Below are positions 9,099 through 18,270 of a stretch of DNA of 64,000 nt, piece by piece. The first letter of the stretch is position 1, and each line of letters begins with the position of its first letter. The notes beneath the pieces are model-generated. The model made no database searches, had not been told where the DNA came from, and was given only the letters and a program-made list of their open reading frames with translations. The stretch is from Peptoniphilaceae bacterium AMB_02 (GTDB lineage: Bacteria; Bacillota; Clostridia; Tissierellales; Peptoniphilaceae). Position numbers and translations under genes: made by a program. The stretch is taken from assembly GCA_036321625.1 (NCBI GenBank), contig CP143259.1, positions 2,344,001-2,408,000 of the forward strand, given 5' to 3'.

Positions 9099-10059
9099 GG
9101 TCGTCCTCCTCGAGAATCCTGAGTTTTTCTAAAACTCCTTCAAGCTCAAGGGCTCTAGCCCAAGTTGCTTTTTCAAATTTATTTCCGTCTTCAGTTTCAA
9201 CTTTTACATATGGATCATCCGGACCATAGACGTATTCCAGTTCAGTTGCAAGTCTTCCCCTTAGGCAAAGCGGTCTGCATCTACCTTGAGGGTCTCTCGC
9301 TCTAACAGCTACCGGAACATCCTTATCGTATAGAATTTCCATATTACATCCATAGTCACAAGCTTTACATTTCACGCCTTTGACTTTTGCACTCCAGGAC
9401 CTGGTTTTGCCGTAAGCTCTTCTATCCATTAGTGCACCTACCGGACAAGCTGTCACACATCTGTTACAAGATACACATGTAGACTCTTCCAGCGATTGAT
9501 CTGCATCTGCAGAAATCTTAGTTACGAATCCCCTCTCTGCAAATGTAAGTACATTTCTAGTTTCAACTTGTGCACAGGTTCTTACGCATCTACCGCAAAG
9601 TATGCACTTACTCTCGTCTCTAAGTATATATGGACTCGATGCATCTGAGAATTCAGCGTATTTGTTTCCTCTTCTGGCTCCGTCATGTTCTCTAAATGTT
9701 ACCGAATATCTATATGAAAGGTTTTGTAATTCACACTCTCCTGCTTTCTGACAGGTCAAACAGTCGTTTGGATGATTGTCAAGATATAATCTTAGTAGCA
9801 TCTTTCTGTGATTTACTATCTCTTCATTTTCAGTTTCTACAACCATTCCATCACTTACCGGTGTAGAACAAGCTGTCATCAGTTTAGGTATTCCTTCGAT
9901 TTTTACTAAACACATCCTACAAGCAGAGACGACATCTAAATCTTTCAGGTAACAAAGGGTAGGTATTATTATTCCGACTCTTTTTGCTGCTTCTACCAGA
10001 TTTTCACCCTCTCTGGCAGTTACAGGTATCCCATCAATGATCAGATTTACTTCTCTCAT
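9091..10059 (-). CDS. NuoG/HylA-like iron-sulfur electron-transfer subunit with vestigial molybdopterin-type Fe4S4 domain
   Basis: 322 residues: an N-terminal [2Fe-2S] domain (CRMCLVKIEG), HPNDCLTCQKAGEC cluster (about 97), and two [4Fe-4S] motifs (CILCGRCVRTC about 152, CVSCNRCVTAC about 195). Then a CKACDYGC ... CLRGRLATE segment matches the first domain of molybdopterin oxidoreductases, after which the protein stops. It resembles the N-terminal third of the neighbouring FdhF and probably arose by duplication. There is no H-cluster domain, so it is not a hydrogenase. It likely relays electrons between the NuoF-like subunit and FdhF, like HylA of bifurcating formate dehydrogenases. Overlaps neighbours by 8 and 4 bp. 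Confidence 0.85.
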   Translation of the reverse strand: MREVNLIIDGIPVTAREGENLVEAAKRVGIIIPTLCYLKDLDVVSACRMCLVKIEGIPKLMTACSTPVSDGMVVETENEEIVNHRKMLLRLYLDNHPNDCLTCQKAGECELQNLSYRYSVTFREHDGARRGNKYAEFSDASSPYILRDESKCILCGRCVRTCAQVETRNVLTFAERGFVTKISADADQSLEESTCVSCNRCVTACPVGALMDRRAYGKTRSWSAKVKGVKCKACDYGCNMEILYDKDVPVAVRARDPQGRCRPLCLRGRLATELEYVYGPDDPYVKVETEDGNKFEKATWARALELEGVLEKLRILEEDDHE

Positions 10060-11936
10060 AGTCTTCCACCTCTATCTATGGCGTTAAAGTTGCATGCAGC
10101 ATAGCAATCTCCACATTGTATACATGCTTCTTGATCGATATAATGCATCTCTCTTCTTTCGCCTGTTATACATTCAACAGGACATTTTCTAGCACAAAGT
10201 GTACATCCTGTACAATTGTCATTAATCGTATAGCTTACGAGGTCTCTACAAATTCCGGCAATACATGTATCATTAGATACGTGATCATCATACTCTTGTT
10301 TAAAGTATCTCATGGTAGACAATACCGGGTTAGGAGCAGTTTGTCCAAGTCCGCATAGAGAGGTTGCCTTTATGGTTTCACCAAGTGATGCAAGTTTTTC
10401 AACCATTTCAGGAGTTCCATTTCCATGAGTTATTGTTTCCAACATCTCCAGCATTCTCTTAGTACCTTCTCTACATGGTGTACATTTCCCGCAGGATTCA
10501 TCAACTGTAAATTCTAGAAAGAATCTGGCAATATCAACCATACAAGTGTCTTCATCCATTACTATCATTCCACCTGAACCCATCATGGATCCGAGCGCTG
10601 ACAGATTGTCATAGTCTATAGGCGTATCAAGATGCTCAGCTGTAATACATCCTCCGGATGGTCCACCTGTTTGTACTGCTTTAAATTCTTTTCCACCGAT
10701 GATTCCTCCACCAACTTCGAAGATTATTTCTCTTAGTGTAAGCCCCATTGGTACTTCAATGATACCGGTTCTGTTAATATCTCCACCCAGTGTAAATACT
10801 TTCGTTCCCGGTGATTTTTCTGTACCGAAAGATCTGAACCACTCATGACCATGGTTTATAATTCTCGGTATATTAGCTAATGTCTCGACATTATTTATAA
10901 GTGTCGGTTTGCCAAATAGTCCTTCATTTGCAGGGAATGGAGGTTTGTTTCTTGGTATCCCCCTCTTTCCTTCGATGGACTCAATAAGCGCCATCTCTTC
11001 ACCACAAACAAAAGCTCCGGCCCCAAGTCTTATCTCAAGTTCAAAATCAAATCCCGAACCCATTATATTCTTGCCCAGTAGCCCCATTGAAGTAGCAATC
11101 TGGATACAGTTTTCCAGCTTTTTAACTGCAGAAGGGTACTCTGCTCTGATATAGATAAAGCCTTGATGTGCATTTATTGCATATCCTGCGATTGTCATCG
11201 CTTCGATAATAGTAAAAGGATCTCCCTCCAGGATGGATCTGTCCATGAACGCACCCGGGTCTCCTTCGTCAGCGTTTACTACTACGTATTTTATGTCGCC
11301 CTTTGCATTTTTAGTGAATTCCCATTTTAGTCCTGTCGGGAAGCCTCCGCCCCCTCTACCTCTGAGGCCGGATTCTTTAAGTTCGTTTATAACATCTTCA
11401 GGCGTCATTTCATTAAGTACTTTATATAGCGCTAAATAACCGTCAACTGCAATATATTCTTCTATACTGTCAGGATCTATAACTCCACAGTTTCCTGTAG
11501 CCAATTTCTTCTGTTTTCTATAGAATGCAACATCGTATAATCCCTGCATAGCTCCATCAGTAAGAGCTTCTTTAAAGATTAATTTCTCTACAGTATTGCC
11601 GCCGATAAGGTCCTCTTCAACGATTGTTTTAGCATCTTCCGGCTTTAAGTAAGCATAAAACTTCTCACCCGGATACACTATAGCTATCGGTCCCGCTTCA
11701 CAAAGTCCAAAACAACCAACTCTTCTGATATCTATCTCATCAGTCAAACCTTTAGCTTCTACTTCTTTTCTAAATTCCTGCTCCAAGACATCTGCTCTTG
11801 AGGATTTACATCCTGTATCCATACAGATTAATACTTGCTTATTATAAACAGATGGTATGTCCGACCAAATGTCTTTTCTAAGTGACATAGTCGGAAGTAC
11901 TCTCTCTTTTATTTCCCTTAATTGCTCAAGATTCAT
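10056..11936 (-). CDS. NuoF/HydB-type NAD(P)H-binding flavoprotein subunit
   Basis: 626 residues. An N-terminal thioredoxin-like [2Fe-2S] domain (CMDTGCKSS ... CFGLC) precedes the NuoF core, with the glycine-rich RGRGGGGFPTGLKW NAD(H) site near 195, the FMN segment NADEGDPGAFMDR, and the ESCGKCTPCREG [4Fe-4S] motif (about 485). Two ferredoxin-type [4Fe-4S] clusters end the protein (CTGCTLCARKC, CIQCGDCYAAC). This architecture is that of HydB/HylB subunits in electron-bifurcating hydrogenases and formate dehydrogenases, where the FMN site exchanges electrons with NAD(H) and ferredoxin. It is preceded by the NuoE-like gene (11-bp gap) and overlaps the next gene by 4 bp. Confidence 0.9.
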   Translation of the reverse strand: MNLEQLREIKERVLPTMSLRKDIWSDIPSVYNKQVLICMDTGCKSSRADVLEQEFRKEVEAKGLTDEIDIRRVGCFGLCEAGPIAIVYPGEKFYAYLKPEDAKTIVEEDLIGGNTVEKLIFKEALTDGAMQGLYDVAFYRKQKKLATGNCGVIDPDSIEEYIAVDGYLALYKVLNEMTPEDVINELKESGLRGRGGGGFPTGLKWEFTKNAKGDIKYVVVNADEGDPGAFMDRSILEGDPFTIIEAMTIAGYAINAHQGFIYIRAEYPSAVKKLENCIQIATSMGLLGKNIMGSGFDFELEIRLGAGAFVCGEEMALIESIEGKRGIPRNKPPFPANEGLFGKPTLINNVETLANIPRIINHGHEWFRSFGTEKSPGTKVFTLGGDINRTGIIEVPMGLTLREIIFEVGGGIIGGKEFKAVQTGGPSGGCITAEHLDTPIDYDNLSALGSMMGSGGMIVMDEDTCMVDIARFFLEFTVDESCGKCTPCREGTKRMLEMLETITHGNGTPEMVEKLASLGETIKATSLCGLGQTAPNPVLSTMRYFKQEYDDHVSNDTCIAGICRDLVSYTINDNCTGCTLCARKCPVECITGERREMHYIDQEACIQCGDCYAACNFNAIDRGGRL

Positions 11937-11947
11937 ATTATTCCCTC

Positions 11948-12436
11948 CTAGTCTCTATATTTTGCGAGAATGTTTTTTATCTCGCCACCTTTAAGTTTTC
12001 CATAAACATCTCCGGAAATCATCATTACAGGTGCAAGACCACATGCTCCTACACATCTCGTGGCTTGGATAGAGAACAGCATGTCCTTTGAAGTCTCTCC
12101 TACACCTATCTCCAACTCTTCGATTACTTCATCCAATATTTTCTTGGCTCCACGTACATAGCAGGCCGTTCCCATACAGACACCAATTTCATAACGTCCC
12201 TTAGGAACAAGTGAAAATTGTGAGTAGAAAGTAACTACTCCATAGATTTCCGCTAGAGGGATATTCATTTTTTTAGATACCAACTCTTGAATCTCAATCG
12301 GCAGATATCCAAATAAGATTTGTCCTTTATGTAATACACTCATTAAAGATCCCCTAGAACTTCCCTTTTCAGCAATAAAGCTCTCAAATTCTTTCAGTTT
12401 ATCCTTGTTTGCTTCAAAATCAAATACAAAGCTCAT
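11948..12436 (-). CDS. NuoE/HydC-type [2Fe-2S] subunit
   Basis: 162-residue thioredoxin-like [2Fe-2S] ferredoxin with the four NuoE ligands arranged as CMGTAC (about 104-109) and CVGACG (about 144-148), and the conserved YGVVTFYSQF segment. The length equals the family norm. It is the first gene of the FDH operon and would form the diaphorase module with the NuoF-like subunit. The ATG at 12436 is preceded by an AGAGGAGG ribosome site. A promoter with near-consensus -35/-10 lies about 150 bp upstream. Confidence 0.9.
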   Translation of the reverse strand: MSFVFDFEANKDKLKEFESFIAEKGSSRGSLMSVLHKGQILFGYLPIEIQELVSKKMNIPLAEIYGVVTFYSQFSLVPKGRYEIGVCMGTACYVRGAKKILDEVIEELEIGVGETSKDMLFSIQATRCVGACGLAPVMMISGDVYGKLKGGEIKNILAKYRD

Positions 12437-13003
12437 ATAATCCTCCTCTATTTCTTGATGTGTTAACTCCTAATTATTGCATAAAACCTACTACATTATG
12501 TATTTATATGCAAAAATAATTAAAAAAATATATCTTCAAATTCAAAATTTGAATATATAAATCTTTTTAACACTTTCTCAAATATATAATACTTCAAAAG
12601 TGTGCTAAAGTCAATCGTATTACCCTTGACATAGTTCATATAGACCGCTAAATGATAACGTTTATCAGCAGATGCTTATAGTCCTAATCCTCTGCTATCA
12701 GCTTATTTATCGTATTATTATAGTTTACACTTTAGCTAAGTGTGAAAATCAGTATTTTTGCATTTGATAAATGTATAACAACTATCATGCTCCTGTTTTA
12801 AATATTTATGTAAAAATACACATTTGCATTATTCTAGCTTATGATAATCAAATACAAGTTGTCTTTTAGTGAAATTATTAAGATTTGTACATAATCATTT
12901 TAAGATTAATTATTTTTTATATGCTTGCCCTATTCATTACCCCATATGAGGTTTTAGATAATGTGAATTTTTATCTGTAAGGACTAGTATTATTTACCTT
13001 TCA
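12437..13003. other. Intergenic region holding the FDH-operon promoter and several inverted repeats
   Basis: No coding sequence is visible. Besides the promoter at 12586-12614 it contains a near-perfect dyad ACACTTTAGCTAAGTGT (about 12727-12743), an imperfect repeat of it overlapping the -35 region (GTGTGCTAAAG), a long imperfect hairpin at about 12656-12715 and an AT-rich dyad in the leader (about 12536-12553). I see no obvious terminator for the ABC operon within it other than AT-rich sequence on the far side. No known riboswitch was recognised. Confidence 0.5.
12586..12614 (-). promoter_or_regulatory. Promoter of the formate dehydrogenase operon
   Basis: Minus strand TTGACT (12614-12609), 17-bp spacer, TATTAT (12591-12586), each one base from consensus. 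It implies a leader of about 140 nt before the NuoE-like gene. Confidence 0.6.
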
Positions 13004-13924
13004 TTATAAAATATCTATTCCGATTATTTCTCCAGGCATGAATTTTTCTTTACCATCATTGAGTCTAAGCATGGTGAGGGTATTTCCTTCGTGTTCAAAA
13101 TAATACAGTATTGTTGAACCGAGTATCTCTACCTTGTTTATCCTAACTTTAATATCACTTTTTGGATTTGGTATAATCGTTTCCGGTCTTATATACTGTT
13201 CTCTATCCAAAATATTGACTCTACCTACAAAGTTCCAAACAAAATCATTGGTAGGATGATTGTAGATTGTCTCCGGAGTTCCTATTTGTTGCAATTTTCC
13301 TTTGTTCAAAAGCAGTATCCTGTCGCTAATGGAGAAAGCTTCTTCTTGATCATGGGTTACGAATATAGTGGTCATATTAATTGCACTTTGAATTCTCCTT
13401 ATTTCTTCTCGCATTTCGACTCTGAGTTTTGCGTCAAGGTTTGATAGTGGTTCATCCAGTAATAATACTTTAGGTTCGATGACAAGTGATCTTGCAAGCG
13501 CAACTCTCTGCTGCTGACCTCCGCTAAGCTCAGATATTTTTTTTTCGCCATGGTTGTCAAGTTTGACCAGTTTTAAATATTCCATGGCTTTTTCTTTCCT
13601 GGCGGATGCAGAAATGTCTCTAAACTTTAGACCGTATCCGATATTTTCAAGTACCGTCATATGCGGAAATAATCCATAGGACTGAAAAACTGTAGATACC
13701 TGTCTCTCGCTTGGATCTAGTTCTGTTATATCTTCCCCGTCCAATATTATTTTTCCGCTAGTCATTTCGAGAAAACCTCCTATGGCCCTTAAAACTGTTG
13801 TTTTTCCACATCCACTGGGTCCAAGAACGCATAGCAGTTCTCCTTGAGGCACTTCAAAACTCAAGTTATCAACAACGGTTATATCTCCGTATTTTTTTGT
13901 AAAGTTCTCTATTTGAAGAAACAT
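13004..13924 (-). CDS. Ferric-iron-type ABC importer, ATP-binding protein
   Basis: 306-residue ABC ATPase of the Fbp/Pot (CUT1-like) class: Walker A GPSGCGKTTV (about 34), Q-loop, signature LSGGQQQRVALARSL (about 133), Walker B LLLDEPLSNLD, H-loop THDQEEAF, and a short C-terminal TOBE-like regulatory domain. I chose the second ATG at 13924 because GGGAG sits 6 bp before it, whereas the ATG at 13930 would touch the ribosome site. It is encoded 14 bp after the fused permease, third in the substrate-binding protein/permease/ATPase order. Substrate Fe3+ is the usual one but thiamine, phosphonate or spermidine systems are related. Confidence 0.88.
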   Translation of the reverse strand: MFLQIENFTKKYGDITVVDNLSFEVPQGELLCVLGPSGCGKTTVLRAIGGFLEMTSGKIILDGEDITELDPSERQVSTVFQSYGLFPHMTVLENIGYGLKFRDISASARKEKAMEYLKLVKLDNHGEKKISELSGGQQQRVALARSLVIEPKVLLLDEPLSNLDAKLRVEMREEIRRIQSAINMTTIFVTHDQEEAFSISDRILLLNKGKLQQIGTPETIYNHPTNDFVWNFVGRVNILDREQYIRPETIIPNPKSDIKVRINKVEILGSTILYYFEHEGNTLTMLRLNDGKEKFMPGEIIGIDIL

Positions 13925-13938
13925 ATGCATCTCCCTTT

Positions 13939-15633
13939 CTAATTTGAGCTTTGCTTCGTTTTCTTTTTATCCGATAGAAACAGTAAATAAAAAGATATGT
14001 TGAAAAGCATTACTACGAGTATTAATAGGCAGGCAATAACAGCTCCTATCCTATACTTACCTGATTGTATTACATCGAACATTATGAGTGTTGCCAGTTT
14101 TTGACCCGGGTAGACCAAGAATATTATCGATCCGACAGTGGTCATGGTTGCCGTAAAGTTGTTTATAAAGGATAAGAAGAATCCCGGTTTACTGGACGGT
14201 ATCATGATATCTTTGAGTACATTCATCTCATGACCGCCGAGGTCTTTACATGAGTCGATACTCTCAGGTCTAATCTGTTTTATAGTAGAATCCGCAATTT
14301 TGGTTGAAAACGGAAGCTGTTTAAATAACACATTCAGTATAACTATTGTAGCTGTACCTGTAAGTGGTAAGGGGTAATCATTAAATGCGAGTATATAACC
14401 CAAACCAAAAAAGGTCCCGGGTATTATATAGGGCATTGTAGCGATAAAATCAATTACTTTCATCAATCTCACTTTTCTTATTTCCCTATAGTAGGATAAT
14501 AAATATCCTATAGTAGTTCCTCCAATGGCTGCAATTAACGAGTATCCTATGGATCTGAAGATGGTGGTATTGATATGGTTTTTACTTTCTACTATATTTT
14601 CAAGTGTAAAATACATTACGCCACGTGTTTTTTTAGTGATTGCACTGAGAAATATAGAACCGTATTGCATTATCAGTATGAATAGGAATAGAATCGTCAA
14701 AACCCCAAAGATTCGGTATATCTTCCCTGATCTGGGTAGGTTTAATCCGTCAGAACCGGTTGTACTTCCTCCCATCATCGGAAGTCTGTTCATATAATGT
14801 CTAAAGATAAGGAATCCGATAAGTGCAGGTATAAATATTAGAGTATTGATGGCTGCGGCTCTATTTAGATTACTGTAGGCAATGACTGAAAAATAACTTT
14901 CCGCTGCGAGCGTATTGTATGAGCCTCCTATAATTGCAGGCGTTGAAAAGTCAGCAAGTGAGCGTACAAATGCCAGGACAGCAACGACCAGAATCCCCGG
15001 TCTTATCATAGGAATAATTATATCGAAGATAATACTTCCCGTGTCAGCTCCCAAATCTCTAGCTGATTGTATTGTATCTGAGTTAAGTGATTTTATTATG
15101 CCGATTAAGAGTATTGAGCTCAGTGAAATAAACCCGAGCGACTGCATAAGCACTATCCCGTAAAAACCATAGGTGTTAAGTGTCAATCCGAGTATGTCAT
15201 GAGTTATAAAACCTCTTTTCCCAAATAGGGTTATATACGACAAAGAGGTTACAAATGGAGGAGATATCATGGTGAGCATCAAGGTTAGATTTATTAATCT
15301 CCCGACCCACTTTTTAGTAAGTGATGCATAAACAGATATTATTACGGTCATTACAGTAGTTAGCACTGTCGTTGATATTGCAACCATTAGGGAGTTGGTT
15401 ATGAGTTTGGTACTGTTTTTTATTAGATTTTTATATATATCGAGACTGTATATCCCATCTATGTTTACACTTTTTACCATAACCATCCACATGGGATATA
15501 GGATAAAAAGTATTACCGATACCGCCACGATTATTATCAGTAGCACATCGAGTACATTATAAAATCTGTTGATATTCTCTCTATGTTTTGAAATCTTCAT
15601 ATCTCTATCACTCTTTCGTCTATGTAAAGGCAT
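13939..15633 (-). CDS. Ferric-iron-type ABC importer, fused permease
   Basis: 564 residues with about 12 hydrophobic segments and two binding-protein-dependent transport domains in one chain, each with an EAA-type loop (SARDLGADTGSIIFDIIIP about 195; CKDLGGHEMNVLKDIMIP about 480). This duplicated layout is characteristic of FbpB/ThiP-type permeases. The first ATG lacks a clear ribosome site; an internal ATG at 15600 (MKISKHR) is an alternative start. It works with the ATPase downstream and the lipoprotein upstream. Confidence 0.9.
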   Translation of the reverse strand: MPLHRRKSDRDMKISKHRENINRFYNVLDVLLIIIVAVSVILFILYPMWMVMVKSVNIDGIYSLDIYKNLIKNSTKLITNSLMVAISTTVLTTVMTVIISVYASLTKKWVGRLINLTLMLTMISPPFVTSLSYITLFGKRGFITHDILGLTLNTYGFYGIVLMQSLGFISLSSILLIGIIKSLNSDTIQSARDLGADTGSIIFDIIIPMIRPGILVVAVLAFVRSLADFSTPAIIGGSYNTLAAESYFSVIAYSNLNRAAAINTLIFIPALIGFLIFRHYMNRLPMMGGSTTGSDGLNLPRSGKIYRIFGVLTILFLFILIMQYGSIFLSAITKKTRGVMYFTLENIVESKNHINTTIFRSIGYSLIAAIGGTTIGYLLSYYREIRKVRLMKVIDFIATMPYIIPGTFFGLGYILAFNDYPLPLTGTATIVILNVLFKQLPFSTKIADSTIKQIRPESIDSCKDLGGHEMNVLKDIMIPSSKPGFFLSFINNFTATMTTVGSIIFLVYPGQKLATLIMFDVIQSGKYRIGAVIACLLILVVMLFNISFYLLFLSDKKKTKQSSN

Positions 15634-15689
15634 ATTTAAAACTATCTTTAATGATTATTATATACCATAATTATCTAATATTGATAGAG

Positions 15690-15725
15690 CAAGCCTACTA
15701 AAGTTTTAATACTTTTGTAGGCTTG
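15690..15725 (-). other. Intra-operon hairpin between binding protein and permease
   Basis: CAAGCCTAC..AAAGT / ACTTT..GTAGGCTTG forms a long stem, but on the minus strand it is not followed by a T-run. I read it as a 3' stabilising stem for the binding-protein mRNA that lets some transcripts proceed into the permease, a common arrangement in ABC importers, not a full terminator. Confidence 0.55.
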
Positions 15726-15745
15726 TTTAATCTATCTATTTAATT

Positions 15746-16885
15746 CTATTTGTCTCCCGCAATACTTTGGAATTTTTCAAGTATGGCTTCTCTGGCACTG
15801 CCGAATGTTGAAAGATCTTCATCTATAAGTTTACTTGGATCAAGTCCAAGGTCAAATCCTTCAGCTCCCGGTTTAACTAATTGATTAGTGTCCTTACCGT
15901 CGATTTCAGCAATCATCTTTTGGGATTCAGGCTCATACATAAAGTCGATAAAAGCAGAAGCTATATCTACATTGTCAGAGCCTTTGAATATTGCAACTCC
16001 TTCAGGTACCCAAGGGATTCCTTCCTCAGGGAATATAAGAGTTACATTCTCTTCCTTCATAGCATCATGAGCTGATTTGTCAGCCGGAATGATGCCTATC
16101 GCAAACTCTTTTGCTATTGTCTTTTCAAATGGATCCTTGCCTCTTTTACCATATGCAGTTATGTTTTCATTGAGTTCAGTAAAGAATTTCCATCCTTCTT
16201 CTTCACCCCATAAATCTAGCCAACCTTTTAGAGCTGCATAATTAGTTCCGGAAATTGCAGGACTGGACATGATAACTTCATCTTTGTACTTGGGATCTGC
16301 AAGATCTTTCCATCCCTTAGGAGCCTCAAGTCCCTTCTCTTCAAGTACATCGTTGTTTACTAGTAAGCCGACAACTGTTATCCCTTTAGAATACCAGTAT
16401 CCATCAGCATCTTTGAATTTTGCATCTATATCTTCAGCATTTGGTGATTTATAAGCTTCTAATAAATCATCGTTCTTAGCTTGGATAAAAGCGTCAAGTC
16501 CGCCCCCAAACCAAAGATCCGCCATAGGTTTTCCACCTTCAGCTTTTACTCTTGAAAGCACTTCACCTGATGACATTGATAAGAACTCAACTTTAGCACC
16601 TGTCTTTTCGGTAAACTTTTCAAATAGAGGTACATATGACTCTGAAGTCGCTACAACATTTAAAGTTCTACCTTCAAAATTTAATTTAGCTTCATCTTCA
16701 GTCTTTTTTTTCTCTTCCTTTGGTTCCTCTTTTGGTTCTTCTTTTGTCTCTTCTTTAACTTCGCCACTCTTATCGTCAGCTACTTCAGTTTTCTGGTCTT
16801 CAGCAGGCTTAGTCGGTGAACAAGCTGCGAATAGCATTACCGATACCATTAGTAGCGAAATTAGCGTTAAAAACTTCTTTTTCAT
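15746..16885 (-). CDS. Ferric-iron-type ABC importer, substrate-binding lipoprotein
   Basis: 379 residues with a lipoprotein signal peptide (LISLLMVSVMLFAAC, acylated Cys at about 22), a long Lys/Glu-rich tether (about 30-65) and a type-2 periplasmic-binding domain similar to FbpA/AfuA (LNVVATSESYVPLFEKFTEK ... ADLWFGGGLDAF). It captures ligand outside the membrane for the fused permease and ATPase encoded next. The ATG is preceded by GGAGGGG. Ligand specificity is not certain: the class includes Fe3+, thiamine and 2-aminoethylphosphonate binders. Confidence 0.88.
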   Translation of the reverse strand: MKKKFLTLISLLMVSVMLFAACSPTKPAEDQKTEVADDKSGEVKEETKEEPKEEPKEEKKKTEDEAKLNFEGRTLNVVATSESYVPLFEKFTEKTGAKVEFLSMSSGEVLSRVKAEGGKPMADLWFGGGLDAFIQAKNDDLLEAYKSPNAEDIDAKFKDADGYWYSKGITVVGLLVNNDVLEEKGLEAPKGWKDLADPKYKDEVIMSSPAISGTNYAALKGWLDLWGEEEGWKFFTELNENITAYGKRGKDPFEKTIAKEFAIGIIPADKSAHDAMKEENVTLIFPEEGIPWVPEGVAIFKGSDNVDIASAFIDFMYEPESQKMIAEIDGKDTNQLVKPGAEGFDLGLDPSKLIDEDLSTFGSAREAILEKFQSIAGDK

Positions 16886-17185
16886 TTACTCCCCTCCAAA
16901 TTATTTGATAGTCACTTAGGACTACCTCTATTATATCCTAAATTTCTATTCCTAATATTGATTTTTCTTATCGATTTATAAGATATCCTTATATGTATAA
17001 ATTATTCTATCTTACTTAAACATAAGATTATTTTTTTATAGGGTTTTATAGGGTATAATATAAAAAGACGATAGAGCTTAACTGAATTATGTTTTCTAAT
17101 AAAATGGCGATTAGATTCATTTAAACAAGTATAAAAATAATCAAATAACTTATTAGATACTCATTTAAGAGAGAAAGGAGAAAAA
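16886..17185. other. Divergent intergenic region, binding protein / thyA
   Basis: AT-rich, no coding sequence. A TATAAT at about 16933-16938 (minus strand) is a plausible -10 for the iron importer, with an imperfect TTAGGA...TCCTAA dyad around it (16916-16941) that could be an operator. A plus-strand TATAAT at 17054-17059 may serve thyA, giving a leader of about 120 nt. Neither has a good -35. Confidence 0.35.
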
Positions 17186-18055
17186 ATGTCCAGAGTAGAT
17201 AAATTATATATGGAAATGGCTAATAAAATTAAGACAATCGGAATATCAGAACTAGATGTGCCAAACTCTGAGGTTAGACCTGTATGGGATGATGGAGAGA
17301 GTGCATATGCCATCTACCTTCCACAACAGTTTATAAGCTATAATCCTTCAGAAACTCCACTTATTTCACTGAGGAGAATCGCATGGAAAACTGCAATCAA
17401 AGAGATTTTATGGATTTACCAGGATAAATGCAATGATGTTAATCTCTTAAAAGAAAAGTACAATGTCAATTATTGGGATGAATGGGCTAATAGTGAAGGA
17501 AACCTTGGAACAGCTTATGGTTATCAGATATGTAAGGAATTTAAAAGCCCTGAAACAGGCGAAATGACCAATCAAATTGATAGACTTATAAATGGCTTAA
17601 AAAACGATCCACTGAACAGAAGACATTTTATGACCATGCTAAATATGAACGAGCTGGCAGACATGACACTTATCCCATGTGCATTTATGACCATGTGGAC
17701 CGTTGCCGGCAATAGACTTAATATGACGCTAATCCAAAGAAGTGGAGACTTCCTGGCAGCAGCAGCTCCAGGTGGAATAAATGCATTTCAGTATTATGCA
17801 CTCCTATTGATGGTCGCAAAAGTAACAGGCTATGAACCCGGAGAATTTGTTCACTTCGTTCAAAACCTCCACATTTACAACAGACATATGCCAATAGTCG
17901 ATGAAATCATCGGCAAATACGATGAAAACAAACCGGTCCCAAAACTCGTACTAAATAATGATGTAAAAAACTTTTACGAAATCACAATAGACGACTTCGA
18001 ATTATTGGACTACAACCCCGACCTAACTAAATACACAATTCCAATAGCAGTATAA
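17186..18055 (+). CDS. thyA: Thymidylate synthase (divergent ThyA-type)
   Basis: 289 residues. Methylates dUMP to dTMP with methylene-tetrahydrofolate. The active-site cysteine is in LIPCAFMTMW (about 164), followed by QRSGDFLAAAAPGGINAFQYY (shorter form of the QRSxDxxLGxPxN motif) and HIYNRHM for substrate contacts; RRHF supplies a phosphate-binding arginine. The residues after the cysteine and the FN-to-IN change mark it as a divergent ThyA subgroup. GAGAAAGGAG precedes the ATG. It stands alone, ending in its own terminator; a dCMP deaminase at 35.8 kb would feed it substrate. Confidence 0.9.
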   Translation: MSRVDKLYMEMANKIKTIGISELDVPNSEVRPVWDDGESAYAIYLPQQFISYNPSETPLISLRRIAWKTAIKEILWIYQDKCNDVNLLKEKYNVNYWDEWANSEGNLGTAYGYQICKEFKSPETGEMTNQIDRLINGLKNDPLNRRHFMTMLNMNELADMTLIPCAFMTMWTVAGNRLNMTLIQRSGDFLAAAAPGGINAFQYYALLLMVAKVTGYEPGEFVHFVQNLHIYNRHMPIVDEIIGKYDENKPVPKLVLNNDVKNFYEITIDDFELLDYNPDLTKYTIPIAV

Positions 18056-18060
18056 AATAG

Positions 18061-18089
18061 AAAGCATAGTTCATCGAACTGTGCTTTTC
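18061..18089 (+). terminator. Rho-independent terminator of thyA
   Basis: AAAGCA.AGTTC-ATC-GAACT.TGCTTTT stem-loop starting 5 bp after the stop codon. Confidence 0.75.
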
Positions 18090-18102
18090 TTATCCCCAAA
18101 AC

Positions 18103-18250
18103 CCCAAATGGATCCAGGTTAAACTTTTGACGTAATTTGCATTAACTTTTTATTTTGAGTATACTTCATGTATATCCTCCTTTGAGTTGGTTCATTAGTG
18201 ATTTGTTTGCGCTATTACTATTACCATTCTCATTGGAGGATATTTTTTTC
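18103..18250. repeat. Degenerate transposon-end-like sequence and long-range hairpin
   Basis: AAATGGATCCAGG at about 18106-18118 is an imperfect match to the AAATGGGGTCAGG end of the element 160 bp further on. Between them, TATCCTCC (about 18171) and GGAGGATA (about 18235) form a spaced inverted repeat. This could be a small nonautonomous derivative or an older end of the REP-type element. No gene is visible. Confidence 0.4.
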
Positions 18251-18270
18251 TATTTTAAAATACAGTAAAT

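Noticed and set aside
15690-15725. True terminator of the iron-binding-protein gene
   Set aside because: No T-run follows the stem on the transcribed strand; more likely a processing or stabilising stem.
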